Assembly: GCF_965227725.1 (NCBI RefSeq)
Contig: NZ_CBDDGH010000005.1
Coordinates: forward strand, 682,001 to 746,000
Direction: 5' to 3'
Origin: Shimia sp965227725
GTDB taxonomy: Bacteria; Pseudomonadota; Alphaproteobacteria; Rhodobacterales; Rhodobacteraceae
DNA: 64,000 bases
Positions 18,891 to 27,823 of the stretch are shown one piece after another. A model generated the notes under the pieces. The model was not told the DNA's origin. It worked only from the letters and a program-made list of their open reading frames with translations, and made no database searches. The position numbers and the translations under genes were made by a program. Each line of letters begins with the position of its first letter. Position 1 is the stretch's first letter.

Positions 18891-20183
18891 ATGTTTGATC
18901 TGATTGTCAAAAACGCCACGCTGCCGGATGGGCGCAAGGGGCAGGACATCGCCGTGAAGGAAGGTGTGATTGCCGCTGTTGAGGCGGGCATCACAGCTGA
19001 GGCCAAAGAGGTGATCAACGCAGGCGGGCATCTTGTGTCGCCGCCCTTTGTGGATCCGCATTTTCACATGGACGCCACGCTGTCGCTTGGCACGCCGCGC
19101 ATGAATGTCTCCGGAACACTGCTGGAAGGCATCGCGCTTTGGGGCGAGTTAAAACCGATCCAAAGCGTTGAGGACATCATCGCGCGCGCCATGCGCTATT
19201 GCGATCTGGCGGCCTCTATGGGGCTTGGCGCGATCCGCACCCATGTGGACACCTGCGATGATGAGCTCAAAGGTGTTCAGGCGCTGCTGGAGGTGCGCGA
19301 GCAGGTCAAGGACTACATTGATCTGCAGCTCGTGGCCTTCCCACAAGACGGCGTGCTACGCGACCCGAGAGCTATGGCAAACACCATTCGTGCGCTTGAT
19401 ATGGGTGTGGATGTGGTCGGCGGCATCCCGCATTTTGAGCGCACTATGGCCGATGGCGCAGAGTCCGTGCGTCAGCTTTGTGAGATTGCGGCAGAGCGCG
19501 GTCTGATGGTCGACATGCATTGCGACGAAAGTGACGATCCGCACAGCCGCCACATCGAAACGCTGGCCTATGAGACACAGCGGCTGGGGCTGCAGGGCAG
19601 GGTGGCTGGCTCTCACCTGACCTCCATGCACTCGATGGACAACTACTATGTGTCCAAGCTGATCCCCTTGATGGTCGAAGCAGGGGTGCACGCGATCCCC
19701 AATCCGCTGATCAACATCATGTTGCAGGGCCGTCATGACACCTATCCCAAACGCCGTGGCCAGACCCGTGTGCGCGAGCTGCGTGATGCGGGCATCACCG
19801 TGGGCTTTGGCTCTGACTGTGTGATGGACCCGTGGTATTCGCTTGGTAAGGCGGACATGCTTGATGTGGCCTTCATGGGGCTGCACGTTGGCCAACTATC
19901 GAGCCGCGAGGATATGGCCTGGTGCTTTGAGGCTGTGACCACCAACTCCGCCAAAATAATGGGGCTGGAAGGATACGGTCTGGCCCCGGGCTGTCGCGCC
20001 AATATGGTGCTCTTGCAGGCCCAAGACCCGATTGAAGCGATCCGCCTGCGGGCGCATCGTCTGGCGGTGATCCGCAGCGGTAAGGTGATTGCGCAAAACG
20101 ACCTACAGGTGGCCGCGCTGTCTCTGCCCGGCCGCCCAAGCCATGTGGATCCGGCAGCCTACGCACCGTCCTCTGATAGCTAA
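18891..20183 (+). CDS. Amidohydrolase, cytosine deaminase-like (CodA family)
   Basis: A 430-residue metal-dependent hydrolase, close in length to E. coli CodA (427). Metal and catalytic motifs line up with CodA: PPFVDPHFHMD (H57, H59), HCDESDD with the general-acid glutamate, SHLTSMHS, and FGSDCVMDPW with the metal aspartate. It starts 10 bp after the second permease. Cytosine, creatinine, isoguanine and other cyclic amidines or ureas are known substrates of this subgroup. Since the importer and the demethylation enzymes are in the same transcription unit, I favour an N-methylated cyclic compound over a simple pyrimidine. Confidence 0.85.
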   Translation: MFDLIVKNATLPDGRKGQDIAVKEGVIAAVEAGITAEAKEVINAGGHLVSPPFVDPHFHMDATLSLGTPRMNVSGTLLEGIALWGELKPIQSVEDIIARAMRYCDLAASMGLGAIRTHVDTCDDELKGVQALLEVREQVKDYIDLQLVAFPQDGVLRDPRAMANTIRALDMGVDVVGGIPHFERTMADGAESVRQLCEIAAERGLMVDMHCDESDDPHSRHIETLAYETQRLGLQGRVAGSHLTSMHSMDNYYVSKLIPLMVEAGVHAIPNPLINIMLQGRHDTYPKRRGQTRVRELRDAGITVGFGSDCVMDPWYSLGKADMLDVAFMGLHVGQLSSREDMAWCFEAVTTNSAKIMGLEGYGLAPGCRANMVLLQAQDPIEAIRLRAHRLAVIRSGKVIAQNDLQVAALSLPGRPSHVDPAAYAPSSDS

Positions 20184-20222
20184 AATCCCGCGCGCGCCGA
20201 GAGTAGATCTTGGCGCGTGGTC

Positions 20223-21230
20223 TTATGCAGAAATCCGGTAGGCTTTGGGGGTCTTACCGGTGCAGCGCTTAAAGGCCCGCACAAAGCTTGCGGTCTCAGA
20301 GAAGCCCAGAACACGGGCGATCTCTTCGATGCTCAGATCCGCCTCGCGCAAGTATTTCACCGCAAGTTCGGTGCGCGTCATGTCGACAATCTCGCTAAAG
20401 GTGGTTTCTTCGCGCTTCAGATGCCGACGCAGGGTGCGGCTCGTGAGGTTCATTCGGTCAGCAATCTCTTCCATGCTGGAGGACAAATAACCGCTTTGCA
20501 GCAGAGTATTGCGGACCTGAGCGGAGATGGCATTTTGTTGGCTAAGCTCGGAAAGCTCCCTTTCACACATCTGCACAACGCTCTGAAATATCACTGTGTT
20601 TCCGCGCTCAAGTGGACGCTCAAACCAATCGGATGACACATGGAACCGGTTTTGCGCGGCCCCGTACCGGATTTCTTTGGCGGCCTGCGGTGGCAAAGTG
20701 TAATCGCTGTCCTCAGGATAGCGCAACTCAATCAGGTCTGAGTGAAATCGGTCCCCGACCACATCATTGTGCAGCGCATTGAAGATGCCCATCTGCAGGT
20801 TCACGAGGAAGGTATAAAACGCCCGATCCGCATAAGCCGCGCCAAGCGGTTCTGCTTCCCATCCCTGTGCGCCGTCCTCAAAGGAAAACGCCAGTCGGGA
20901 CGTCGGTGCCGCGAGGTGGTGAAACTTGCGCGCAAAAGCCACCGTCTCCAGATAGTTTGTGCTGCAAAGCACCGCATAACCGTACATGCCGTAAGCAGAA
21001 ATTCGGATGTGGCTGCCGATCTCATAAGGCAAATGCGGATGCCAAAACCGTTCAGAGATATTCCTGAGGGCATGCAATATCTGCGCTGACGAGACGCGCA
21101 GAGCGCCGTCTTTCAATGCATGAGGCTCAAGCTCGGTGCCTTCAAAGACATGCGCCGTGTCGATGCCCCGTTTTTCCAATGCTGCCAAGGCCGCGTTGAG
21201 CTTGGCCGTATGGTAGATCTTGTCTTCCAA
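20223..21230 (-). CDS. AraC-family transcriptional regulator
   Basis: A 335-residue regulator with an N-terminal ligand domain of the arabinose-binding-like type (about 10-190) and a C-terminal double helix-turn-helix (about 240-330, ending RVLGFSETASFVRAFKRCTGKTPKAYR). The frame is closed upstream by a TAG ten codons before, and the only plausible initiation codon is TTG at 21230, so weak translation is likely. It is convergent with the amidohydrolase gene and divergent from the TRAP transporter operon, the likelier target. Confidence 0.88.
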   Translation of the reverse strand: MEDKIYHTAKLNAALAALEKRGIDTAHVFEGTELEPHALKDGALRVSSAQILHALRNISERFWHPHLPYEIGSHIRISAYGMYGYAVLCSTNYLETVAFARKFHHLAAPTSRLAFSFEDGAQGWEAEPLGAAYADRAFYTFLVNLQMGIFNALHNDVVGDRFHSDLIELRYPEDSDYTLPPQAAKEIRYGAAQNRFHVSSDWFERPLERGNTVIFQSVVQMCERELSELSQQNAISAQVRNTLLQSGYLSSSMEEIADRMNLTSRTLRRHLKREETTFSEIVDMTRTELAVKYLREADLSIEEIARVLGFSETASFVRAFKRCTGKTPKAYRISA

Positions 21231-21759
21231 AACTGCTCCAGTACGTCCGAAAGCGCCCTATACAACAGGCGATCGTCACAGTGCTTCACATATGTCCGAT
21301 TTTTCCGGTCAGGTGCAAGCCATACGACCCCGCGTTTTCCTAATGTCTTGCGTGAAAAAGGGGACTGCCCGTCAAACGAGCACCTTGGCAAAGAGCCTTT
21401 AAGGCGTGGGCGCCATTTCGCAACGCTTACCGTGCGAACGAGGCTCTGAGGTTAACCATATAACGCGCTGATTTAATTTGTGTATTTCCTTGATGTCCTA
21501 AATTGTCAAAATTCTGGCCTATGACGACATAGCATCCGATTTCGCTCTCCCGCATAAATACCGGTGGAGGACCAGGGAGGCGTCTGAAAACCGTTGGGGC
21601 AGGCCGCGCAGCATTTGTCTGCGTGATTGCATCTAGCCAACCTTAAGCATATCTGCGCTTGAGGGAGAGCTTGTTTATGATGTGATAGCAAGAGCTTGCA
21701 ACGCATAACGGTTTCTCAATCTGCCTTCCTCCGATCGGATAAGAACGAGGAGTAAGCCG
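21231..21759. other. Intergenic region between AraC gene and TRAP operon (529 bp)
   Basis: No convincing gene was found; short open frames here are not supported by ribosome sites. The middle (about 21450-21530) is AT-richer than its surroundings and may hold the divergent promoters and AraC sites; a TGTC...GACA arrangement near 21494-21528 is only suggestive. The right end has GAGGAG nine bases before the dctP start. No RNA motif was recognised. Confidence 0.4.
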
Positions 21760-22758
21760 ATGAAATTTACCAAATTCGCCACCACCTGTGCGCTCGCGTT
21801 GGGCGTTATGAGCAGCACAGCGTTTGCGGAAACCACTTTGAAACTGGCCACCGTTGCGCCGCTGTCGTCCCCATGGGGTCAGTGGGCACAAGGCGTGGCG
21901 AAAAAGATCGAAGAAGAGTCCGGCGGCGAGATGAAAATCGAAGTCATCGGCGATGCGCAGCTGGGCGACGAGCAGACAATTCTGCGCCAAGGCATGAAAG
22001 GCCGCGTCGATCTGGTGCTTGTGTCCAACATTCCGCTGTCCCTGATCGGTCAGGAGATGGATCTGGTGTCTTCGCCTTTCCTCTATGACAGCGTTGAGCA
22101 GGGCAGTTGTGTGGCCTTCAACCACCTCAGCGAAATTCTCGGCCCAAGCCTGCGCGAAGCCCGTCTGGAGCCGCTGACATGGATGGAAGTTGGCAACTAT
22201 ATCGTCTTCTCCAAAGACGAGGCGCGCACCCCGTCCGCTCTTGAAGGCCGCAAGGTCCGCGTGGCTGCCACCACCGCCGATGAGCTCTTCGCCCGCAAGA
22301 TCGGTGCGGTTGGCGTACCAATGGGCACTTCTGACACCATCCCGGCGCTGCAGACCGGTAACGTCGAAGCCGCATTCCTGCCGGGCGTGTTTGGCATCGC
22401 GATCGGCACGCATAAAGTGGCGCCCAATGTCACCGTCAGCAACCACACCCGCCTGATTGGCACCGTCGCCGTGTCCCAGCGCAGCTACAACAAGCTGAGC
22501 GATCAGGAAAAAGAATGGCTGTCTGCCTTCACCGAAGGTGGCGCGGCGCTGTCTGCGGCAGTTCTTGGGGCCGAAGGCGCGCTCTTGGGCAAACTTGAAG
22601 GCGCAGGGCTGCCTGTCGCGCGTCTGAGCGATGAGGAAGCGGCTGAATGGCGTGCTTCTGCGGATGGTCTGCGCGAAGAACTGGCAGAGCAGCTTGGTCC
22701 GAAGGCTGTCTCCATTCTGGAGCAGATCAACGCGGCCAAAGTGGCCTGTGGTTCCTGA
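21760..22758 (+). CDS. TRAP transporter substrate-binding protein (DctP type)
   Basis: A 332-residue periplasmic binding protein. The signal peptide (MKFTKFATTCALALGVMSST, cut after AFA) is followed by the DctP-family start TTLKLATVAPLSSPWGQWAQ, the conserved arginine region around GRKVRVAATTADELF and a C-terminal helix with a cysteine. The family binds organic acids, amino acid derivatives or osmolytes; the ligand is not predictable here. First gene of a compact DctPQM operon. Confidence 0.9.
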   Translation: MKFTKFATTCALALGVMSSTAFAETTLKLATVAPLSSPWGQWAQGVAKKIEEESGGEMKIEVIGDAQLGDEQTILRQGMKGRVDLVLVSNIPLSLIGQEMDLVSSPFLYDSVEQGSCVAFNHLSEILGPSLREARLEPLTWMEVGNYIVFSKDEARTPSALEGRKVRVAATTADELFARKIGAVGVPMGTSDTIPALQTGNVEAAFLPGVFGIAIGTHKVAPNVTVSNHTRLIGTVAVSQRSYNKLSDQEKEWLSAFTEGGAALSAAVLGAEGALLGKLEGAGLPVARLSDEEAAEWRASADGLREELAEQLGPKAVSILEQINAAKVACGS

Positions 22759-22763
22759 AGTCT

Positions 22764-23240
22764 ATGATGTTGCTTCTACGTTTTCTGATGAAAGCAGAGG
22801 CCATTGTGGCGGCGGCGGCTTATGCCGCCACCACTTTGCTATTGCTGGCGGATGTTGTCGCGCGTGAGTTTTTCTCTCAATCCCTCTGGGGCGCCCAACA
22901 GACCGCAATTCTGTGCAGCATCCTTGCGGGTATGATCGGTTTGACGCTCGCCACGGGGCGCGGTGCGCATTTCCGGCCAGAATTTGCTGACGGTGTTCTG
23001 CGCTTCAAAGCGATTGACCGGATAGGAGATCTGATCTCGGCGGTGCTTTTTGCTGTGATTGCTTACTACGCGGTGGAGTTCGTTCTGGAATCCCGCGATT
23101 TTGGCGACCGTGTTCCGGTTGTTAATCTGATGCTCTGGCCGGTGCAGATCGTGGTGCCTTACGCGATGATCTCCTCTGCCATCAAACACGCCATATTTGC
23201 ACTGAGTCCTCAGGCAAAAGACGAGCTGAGGACCGCTTGA
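22764..23240 (+). CDS. TRAP transporter small permease (DctQ type)
   Basis: A 158-residue membrane protein with four predicted helices (about 12-30, 45-62, 90-110, 120-140), the standard DctQ topology. The start is at 22764 or 22767, six to nine bases after the dctP stop. Although the frame is open to 22647, that extension would lie wholly inside dctP and is not hydrophobic. Confidence 0.85.
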   Translation: MMLLLRFLMKAEAIVAAAAYAATTLLLLADVVAREFFSQSLWGAQQTAILCSILAGMIGLTLATGRGAHFRPEFADGVLRFKAIDRIGDLISAVLFAVIAYYAVEFVLESRDFGDRVPVVNLMLWPVQIVVPYAMISSAIKHAIFALSPQAKDELRTA

Positions 23241-23241
23241 T

Positions 23242-24501
23242 ATGGACGCTCTCATTCTGATTGGCATCGTTCTGGGCCTGTTGATCCTGCGCCAGAACGT
23301 CATTCTTATTCTTCTTGTGGTGACCGCCTATATCCAGCTGGTCTGGGCCGGAGGCGATATCCTTTATGTGGTCGAAGACCTCTGGTCCTCGATGGACAAC
23401 CACGTCCTGCTAGCGATCCCGATGTATATCATCGCAGGCAAGCTGATGTCGCGCGGCTCCATTGCACGTGACCTCATCGCCATGGTGCGCGCAGCAACAG
23501 ACTGGATGCCCGGTGGGCTTGGCATTGCCTCGGTGCTGTCCTGCGCGCTGTTTGCGGCCGTCTCCGGCTCCTCTGCGGCCACTTTGCTGGCAGTGGGCGT
23601 GGTGATGTATCCGGCGCTCAAAGAAGCCGGCTATACCGAGAAATTCGCTATTGGCGCGGTCACCTCGGCGGGCACACTGGGCATTCTGATCCCACCGTCG
23701 ATCCCGCTGATCATCTACGGGATTGTCACCGAAACCAATGTGGCAAACCTCTTCCTCGCAGGGATCATTCCGGGCATTCTGCTGACCGCGATTTTTGCGA
23801 TCTACAGCATGACCACCAACCTCGGAAACGAGCGCGGCACATTCTCTGTGGCGCGGCTGGCGGAGGCGGTGCGCAAAGGGATCTTTGCGCTGATGACCCC
23901 GGTGATCCTGCTTGGCGGCATCTACACCGGCTATTTCTCACCAACCGAGGCCGCCGCCGTGGCCGTGGGCTACGCCATCTTGGTGGAGCTGCTGGTCTAT
24001 CGCGAGCTTTCGGCCAAAGATTTCTTTGACGAGGCGGTCTCCACAGCGGTGATGCTCGGCACACTTTTCCCGATTGTGGCCGTGGCCCTGTCGCTGAAAT
24101 CGGTGCTGGCCATCGAAGGCATTCCTGGCGCCTTTGCGGAGTGGTTGCAAACCGTGATCTCCAGCAAGATCGCCTTCCTGCTTGCACTCAATGTGGCGCT
24201 GCTCTTGGTCGGTTGTCTGATTGACGTGGTGTCCGCAGTCCTGCTGCTTGCGCCGGTCATGCTGGCGGCGGCACAGCACTTTGGTGTGCACCCGATCCAG
24301 CTTGGCATCATCATGATCATCAACCTAGAGATCGGCCTGTTGACGCCGCCCATCGGCCTCAACCTTCTGGTAGCCTCAGGCGCCTTCAAGAAGCGCTTTG
24401 CTGAGGTCAGCCTCTCTGTGGTGCCCTTCATCCTCTTGATGCTTCTCGCGTTGATGATGGTGACGTTCATACCGGAGCTGACGCTCTATCTGATCAAATG
24501 A
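23242..24501 (+). CDS. TRAP transporter large permease (DctM type)
   Basis: A 419-residue membrane protein with some twelve hydrophobic segments and the DctM signatures FAAVSGSSAATLLAVG, GTLGILIPPSIPLIIYG and the C-terminal GLLTPPIGLNLLV. It follows dctQ by one base. It forms the ion-driven channel with DctQ. Confidence 0.92.
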   Translation: MDALILIGIVLGLLILRQNVILILLVVTAYIQLVWAGGDILYVVEDLWSSMDNHVLLAIPMYIIAGKLMSRGSIARDLIAMVRAATDWMPGGLGIASVLSCALFAAVSGSSAATLLAVGVVMYPALKEAGYTEKFAIGAVTSAGTLGILIPPSIPLIIYGIVTETNVANLFLAGIIPGILLTAIFAIYSMTTNLGNERGTFSVARLAEAVRKGIFALMTPVILLGGIYTGYFSPTEAAAVAVGYAILVELLVYRELSAKDFFDEAVSTAVMLGTLFPIVAVALSLKSVLAIEGIPGAFAEWLQTVISSKIAFLLALNVALLLVGCLIDVVSAVLLLAPVMLAAAQHFGVHPIQLGIIMIINLEIGLLTPPIGLNLLVASGAFKKRFAEVSLSVVPFILLMLLALMMVTFIPELTLYLIK

Positions 24502-24546
24502 GTCCTCTCGGGTCAGATCGCTTTGGGCTGATCACAAGAGCCATTC

Positions 24547-24575
24547 CTCCCGGCGCAAATTACGCGCGCCGGGAG
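24547..24575 (+). terminator. Hairpin after the TRAP operon
   Basis: A perfect 10-bp stem CTCCCGGCGC/GCGCCGGGAG with a 9-nt loop lies 45 bp after the dctM stop. There is no T run, so it is either a Rho-assisted terminator or a 3'-end stabiliser. Confidence 0.5.
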
Positions 24576-24612
24576 ACCCACACCGGCAGCACGCCATTTC
24601 CCACGAAGTTTC

Positions 24613-24969
24613 ATGTCTAAGTGCCCTTCATACCCGCAGGACGGCCAAGAAGGGGTGATCCCTGTGATGTGCGTTGTTCAGGCGGGGCAGGTGCCGAAAT
24701 CAGTGGAAACCAGCCTCAAGGCCCGCATCGGTGCGCTCACCCAGCGTGTTTTTGACGCTGAGGCCGCCATTGTCTGGGTCGTGGTCCCCGAAGGCAGCGG
24801 CTTTACCGCGGCGCTGCCCTCCCGCACGGTGATCACGTCGATGCATGCCAACCGCGTCTTGGAAAGCGAAGAGCGGGCGTCGCTGCTCAAGACGCTCGGG
24901 GCGATCTGCATGGAAGAAATCGGCTGCAACGCGGAAGAGGTGGTCACTTCGGTGCGCGATCCGGAATAG
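24613..24969 (+). CDS. Small protein, possibly tautomerase superfamily
   Basis: A 118-residue protein with a predicted beta-alpha-beta-beta-alpha-beta order: PVMCVVQAGQVP, a helix SLKARIGALTQRVF, strand AAIVWVVV, strand ITSMHANRVLESEE, helix ASLLKTLGAICMEEIG and strand EEVVTSV. This pattern recalls cis-CaaD-type tautomerases, but the catalytic N-terminal proline of that superfamily is absent unless processing occurs before residue 17. The start could also be the internal ATG at 24667. It may be a lone gene between the TRAP operon and tRNA-Asn. The family assignment is weak. Confidence 0.55.
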   Translation: MSKCPSYPQDGQEGVIPVMCVVQAGQVPKSVETSLKARIGALTQRVFDAEAAIVWVVVPEGSGFTAALPSRTVITSMHANRVLESEERASLLKTLGAICMEEIGCNAEEVVTSVRDPE

Positions 24970-25033
24970 GGTGCTGCTTGGTACAAAAGGCGCATCATCA
25001 GCGCTAAACGAATCTGCAAGCGCTCCTAAAAGC

Positions 25034-25071
25034 AAAAAAGCCCTCAGGTCGTTGAGACCTAAGGGCTTTTT
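25034..25071 (-). terminator. Rho-independent terminator of the second tRNA-Asn
   Basis: On the minus strand AGCCCTTAGGTC and GACCTGAGGGCT form the stem, followed by six T's. Same sequence as the terminator at 1555-1597. Confidence 0.9.
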
Positions 25072-25072
25072 A

Positions 25073-25147
25073 TGGCTCCGGCGGTAGGGATCGAACCTAC
25101 GACCAATTGATTAACAGTCAACTGCTCTACCGCTGAGCTACGCCGGA
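25073..25147 (-). tRNA. tRNA-Asn(GTT), second copy
   Basis: Identical to the tRNA at 1479-1553: acceptor stem TCCGGCG/CGCCGGA, anticodon GTT, encoded CCA at 25073-25075 (read on the minus strand). Confidence 0.97.
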
Positions 25148-25409
25148 ACATCTATCTCTGAGCAGGCTCAGAAGATGTGGCGGGTATAACTTTGCTTTTC
25201 GGGGACGTCCAGAGGGTCTCTGCAAGAAATGTGACTTTTCTCACAGAAGAACATTTTGATCGGCCATGTGTTGGCCATCCAACTTGAAACGGCAGCGTGG
25301 AACTCATCATCAGGACCCGAAATTCCAGCATCAGCAGCGGTTGACAGCCTCACCTTAGGTGACAGAAAATACGGGTGTTTTATTGATTGAGAGCACTGTT
25401 CCGAACCTC

Positions 25410-25964
25410 ATGAGCTCCCCATTGCAAAATGATCTCGAAAGCGCGCTGATCGCCCGTGTGGCATCAGGTGACCAGACAGCCATGCGCGCTTTATATGAGG
25501 CGCATTCGGAAGCTGTTTGGCGCTTTGTGCGCAGCCGGTTGAGTGATGAGTTCGAAGCCAATGACATTGTCCATGAAACGATGATCACTGTGTGGCGGAC
25601 CGCTGCACGTTACGAGGGCAGGGCCTCTGTCAGGTCTTGGATGCTGTCCATCGCCCGCAACAAAGTGGTCGACCACTTGCGCAAACACGGGCGGCTCGAT
25701 CTGAGGGACGCGGATGACACGGTTCCGGATGAAGCCCCAATCGCCGAGGTCGTGGTGGCCGCCGCTCAGGATGCCAATCGCTTGCGTGCGTGTATCACCA
25801 AACTTGGAGAGCGCCAGCGCGCGGCGATTCACTTGTCCTACTTTGAAGAGCTGACCTACGCGGAAATCGCTGAGATCGAAGACGTGCCAGAAGGCACTAT
25901 CAAATCGCGCATTTTTCACGCCAAGCAGCTTCTGATGCGCTGCCTGTCCAAAGGGGAACAGTAA
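25410..25964 (+). CDS. RNA polymerase ECF-type sigma factor
   Basis: A 184-residue sigma factor with region 2 (about 15-85: ALYEAHSEAVWRFVRSRL, DIVHETMITVWR) and region 4 (about 125-180: RQRAAIHLSYFEELTYAEIA, PEGTIKSRIFHAK), the usual two-domain ECF layout. I prefer the ATG at 25410; a GTG at 25359 in the same frame would add 17 residues but has no better ribosome site, and a TTGACA at 25341 could be a promoter element just upstream. It begins a three-gene unit with an anti-sigma-like membrane protein and a subtilisin-like lipoprotein. Confidence 0.85.
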   Translation: MSSPLQNDLESALIARVASGDQTAMRALYEAHSEAVWRFVRSRLSDEFEANDIVHETMITVWRTAARYEGRASVRSWMLSIARNKVVDHLRKHGRLDLRDADDTVPDEAPIAEVVVAAAQDANRLRACITKLGERQRAAIHLSYFEELTYAEIAEIEDVPEGTIKSRIFHAKQLLMRCLSKGEQ

Positions 25965-26047
25965 TTTTGAACCTTTGTGAAGCGCCAGTCGACCAATGGG
26001 CAGACGTGTCATGCGACGCGATGTGCCTAAAGTAAGCGAGAGTATCG

Positions 26048-26644
26048 ATGAGCGATGAATGGGAACATAGGTTCAGCGAAGAAGACGTCAGCGCGTTTGT
26101 ACGCGGGCAGGCGGCACCGACGCTTGTAGAAGAGATCGAACGGGAGATGGCGCACAACGACAAACTGCGCGCGGAGATCTCCCTACAGCAAGGCCTCAGA
26201 CCCGCGCTTTCCGAGATTGCGACAGGCATGCCGCCGGGTGAACTTGGCTGGCGGCGTCTGGAGGTTGCGTTGGCAGATGCCCCTCAATCCAACGAAACAT
26301 CCGCCCCCAAGCAGCCAGATTATTGGCGCATCGCAGCCATTGCCCTTGGCGTTGCCGTACTTATTCAGGGCGCATTCCTTATTGCGCCGTCGTTTGCACC
26401 CAATGAGTCAAGATTTCAAACAGCGTCTCAGCCCGAGGCGGCTATCGAATTGGCCATCGCGTTCGAGGCAGAGGCCAGCATCGCTGAAATTGGCACTCTT
26501 CTGGATAATGCTGGGGCGCAATTGGCGGATGGGCCGAGCGCCTTGGGGCTCTTTCGTGTGAGGTTTGAGACGCAACAAGCTCTCATTGATGGAAAAATTC
26601 TTTTGGAGAGCTCAGATATCGTTACCCTCGTGGCACGACCGTGA
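26048..26644 (+). CDS. Anti-sigma factor-like membrane protein
   Basis: A 198-residue protein. The N-terminal 70 residues (FSEEDVSAFVRGQAAPTLVEEIEREM) have the look of a small cytoplasmic anti-sigma domain, without the HxxxCxxC zinc motif. One membrane segment follows (about 98-118, IAAIALGVAVLIQGAFLIAP), then an 80-residue periplasmic domain of strand and helix with no recognised motif. Position directly after an ECF sigma gene and this topology make an anti-sigma role likely. It precedes a periplasmic protease gene, which may act on its periplasmic part. Confidence 0.7.
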   Translation: MSDEWEHRFSEEDVSAFVRGQAAPTLVEEIEREMAHNDKLRAEISLQQGLRPALSEIATGMPPGELGWRRLEVALADAPQSNETSAPKQPDYWRIAAIALGVAVLIQGAFLIAPSFAPNESRFQTASQPEAAIELAIAFEAEASIAEIGTLLDNAGAQLADGPSALGLFRVRFETQQALIDGKILLESSDIVTLVARP

Positions 26645-26678
26645 TAGGGGTTAAACCCAAACAGGTGAGGGAATGTGC

Positions 26679-27809
26679 ATGTCCAGACTTATCGGAGTTC
26701 TGCTCGGAGCGCTGTTGCTAACCGCATGTGTCGGCTCACGTCCCTCTACCGTCGCGCGCGCGGACGTGCGCGACACACGCGAACTCATTGTCATGGTTGC
26801 CGGCGCGCCAGATGAGCTTATCAGCAACGCCGAAAACCTTGGCTATGTCACCCGGTCGGTGCGCCCGCTTGAAGAGCTTGGCGACGTGCTGGTCGCCTTC
26901 ACGATTCCCGAAGGGCTCTCCATACCCGAAGCAATTACGCAGATCGAGGAGGCCGTGCCGGGGGTCACCGCGGGGGCGCATCATGTGTATCGCCTGCAAG
27001 CCAACCCATTTACCGCATCCGGCGCCAATTACGCGAATGGTCTGATCGGATGGCGGGACGACGGCTGCCGCGCGGTGCGTCGCGTCGGCCTGATAGATAA
27101 GGCACTGCCCCAAGCGCACGAACATCTGGCCTCAGGGCGGGTTGTGCAAAACTCTTTTGTCGCTCCTCAGCCCCCTGCCAACGCCGAGCACGGCGCGCAG
27201 ATGGCAAGCCTTTTGATTGGAGAGGGGCGTCTCTCAGATACGGTGCTCTTCAGCGCTGGTGTGGTGGAACAAGGCCCAGACGGAGAGACGACCGCAGGTG
27301 TCAGCGCGATGCTTGAGGCGGTGAACTGGCTTGCACAGCAGGATGTCGAAGTCGTCAACATCAGCCTCGCGGGGCCGCGTAACAAATTGCTCAACCGTGG
27401 TATGGAGCGTGCCGCCAGCGACGGCATGATCTTTGTCGCTGCGGCCGGCAATCAAGGCGCCAGCGCCCCGCCGCAGTTTCCGGCGGCCTTTCCCTATGTT
27501 GTGGCCGTAACGGCGGTAGATAGCGCACTTGAGGTTTATGATCGGGCCGTGCAGGGCGCACAGATCGATGTTGCCGCCCCCGGTGTCGACATTCTGGTGC
27601 AAGACAGCACCGGCACACGCATCCTCAGCGGCACCTCGGCCGCAACGCCCTTCGTGACAGCCTCCATTGCAGCCAACAGCGGCTGGAAAGAGCTTTCGGT
27701 CGCAGAGGTTAAAGAAGACCTACGCACGATTACCCGCGACATTGGCGCGCCGGGGCAAGACGACGTGTTTGGTCAGGGGCTAATACAAGCACCAGCGGCC
27801 TGTCGCTAG
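26679..27809 (+). CDS. S8 family (subtilisin-like) serine protease, lipoprotein
   Basis: A 376-residue secreted protease. The signal peptide ends in the lipobox LTAC with C17 as lipidation site, so the protein is anchored in a membrane facing the periplasm. The triad is visible: D140 in VGLID, H171 in EHGAQMASLL, S320 in LSGTSAATP, with the oxyanion asparagine N258 in AAAGNQG. Residues 35-110 resemble an inhibitor-like prodomain. The ATG at 26679 fits the GAGGGA site better than the ATG at 26673. With the sigma and anti-sigma genes it forms a cassette in which the protease could be regulator, effector or both. Confidence 0.85.
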   Translation: MSRLIGVLLGALLLTACVGSRPSTVARADVRDTRELIVMVAGAPDELISNAENLGYVTRSVRPLEELGDVLVAFTIPEGLSIPEAITQIEEAVPGVTAGAHHVYRLQANPFTASGANYANGLIGWRDDGCRAVRRVGLIDKALPQAHEHLASGRVVQNSFVAPQPPANAEHGAQMASLLIGEGRLSDTVLFSAGVVEQGPDGETTAGVSAMLEAVNWLAQQDVEVVNISLAGPRNKLLNRGMERAASDGMIFVAAAGNQGASAPPQFPAAFPYVVAVTAVDSALEVYDRAVQGAQIDVAAPGVDILVQDSTGTRILSGTSAATPFVTASIAANSGWKELSVAEVKEDLRTITRDIGAPGQDDVFGQGLIQAPAACR

Positions 27810-27823
27810 AAATGGGAAGATAA

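Larger units (their letters stand above)
25033..25215 (-). repeat. Inverted repeat, right arm (second tRNA-Asn unit)
   Basis: Reverse complement of the block at 1410-1593. The tRNA and terminator part is identical by eye and the promoter flank is nearly so. The two arms face each other, their tRNA genes reading toward the interior of the 23.4-kb segment. Confidence 0.9.

Noticed and set aside
21113..21391. A 92-codon minus-strand frame across the start of the AraC gene
   Set aside because: It overlaps the AraC reading frame out of phase and shows no family features; the AraC protein, though starting with TTG, is well supported.
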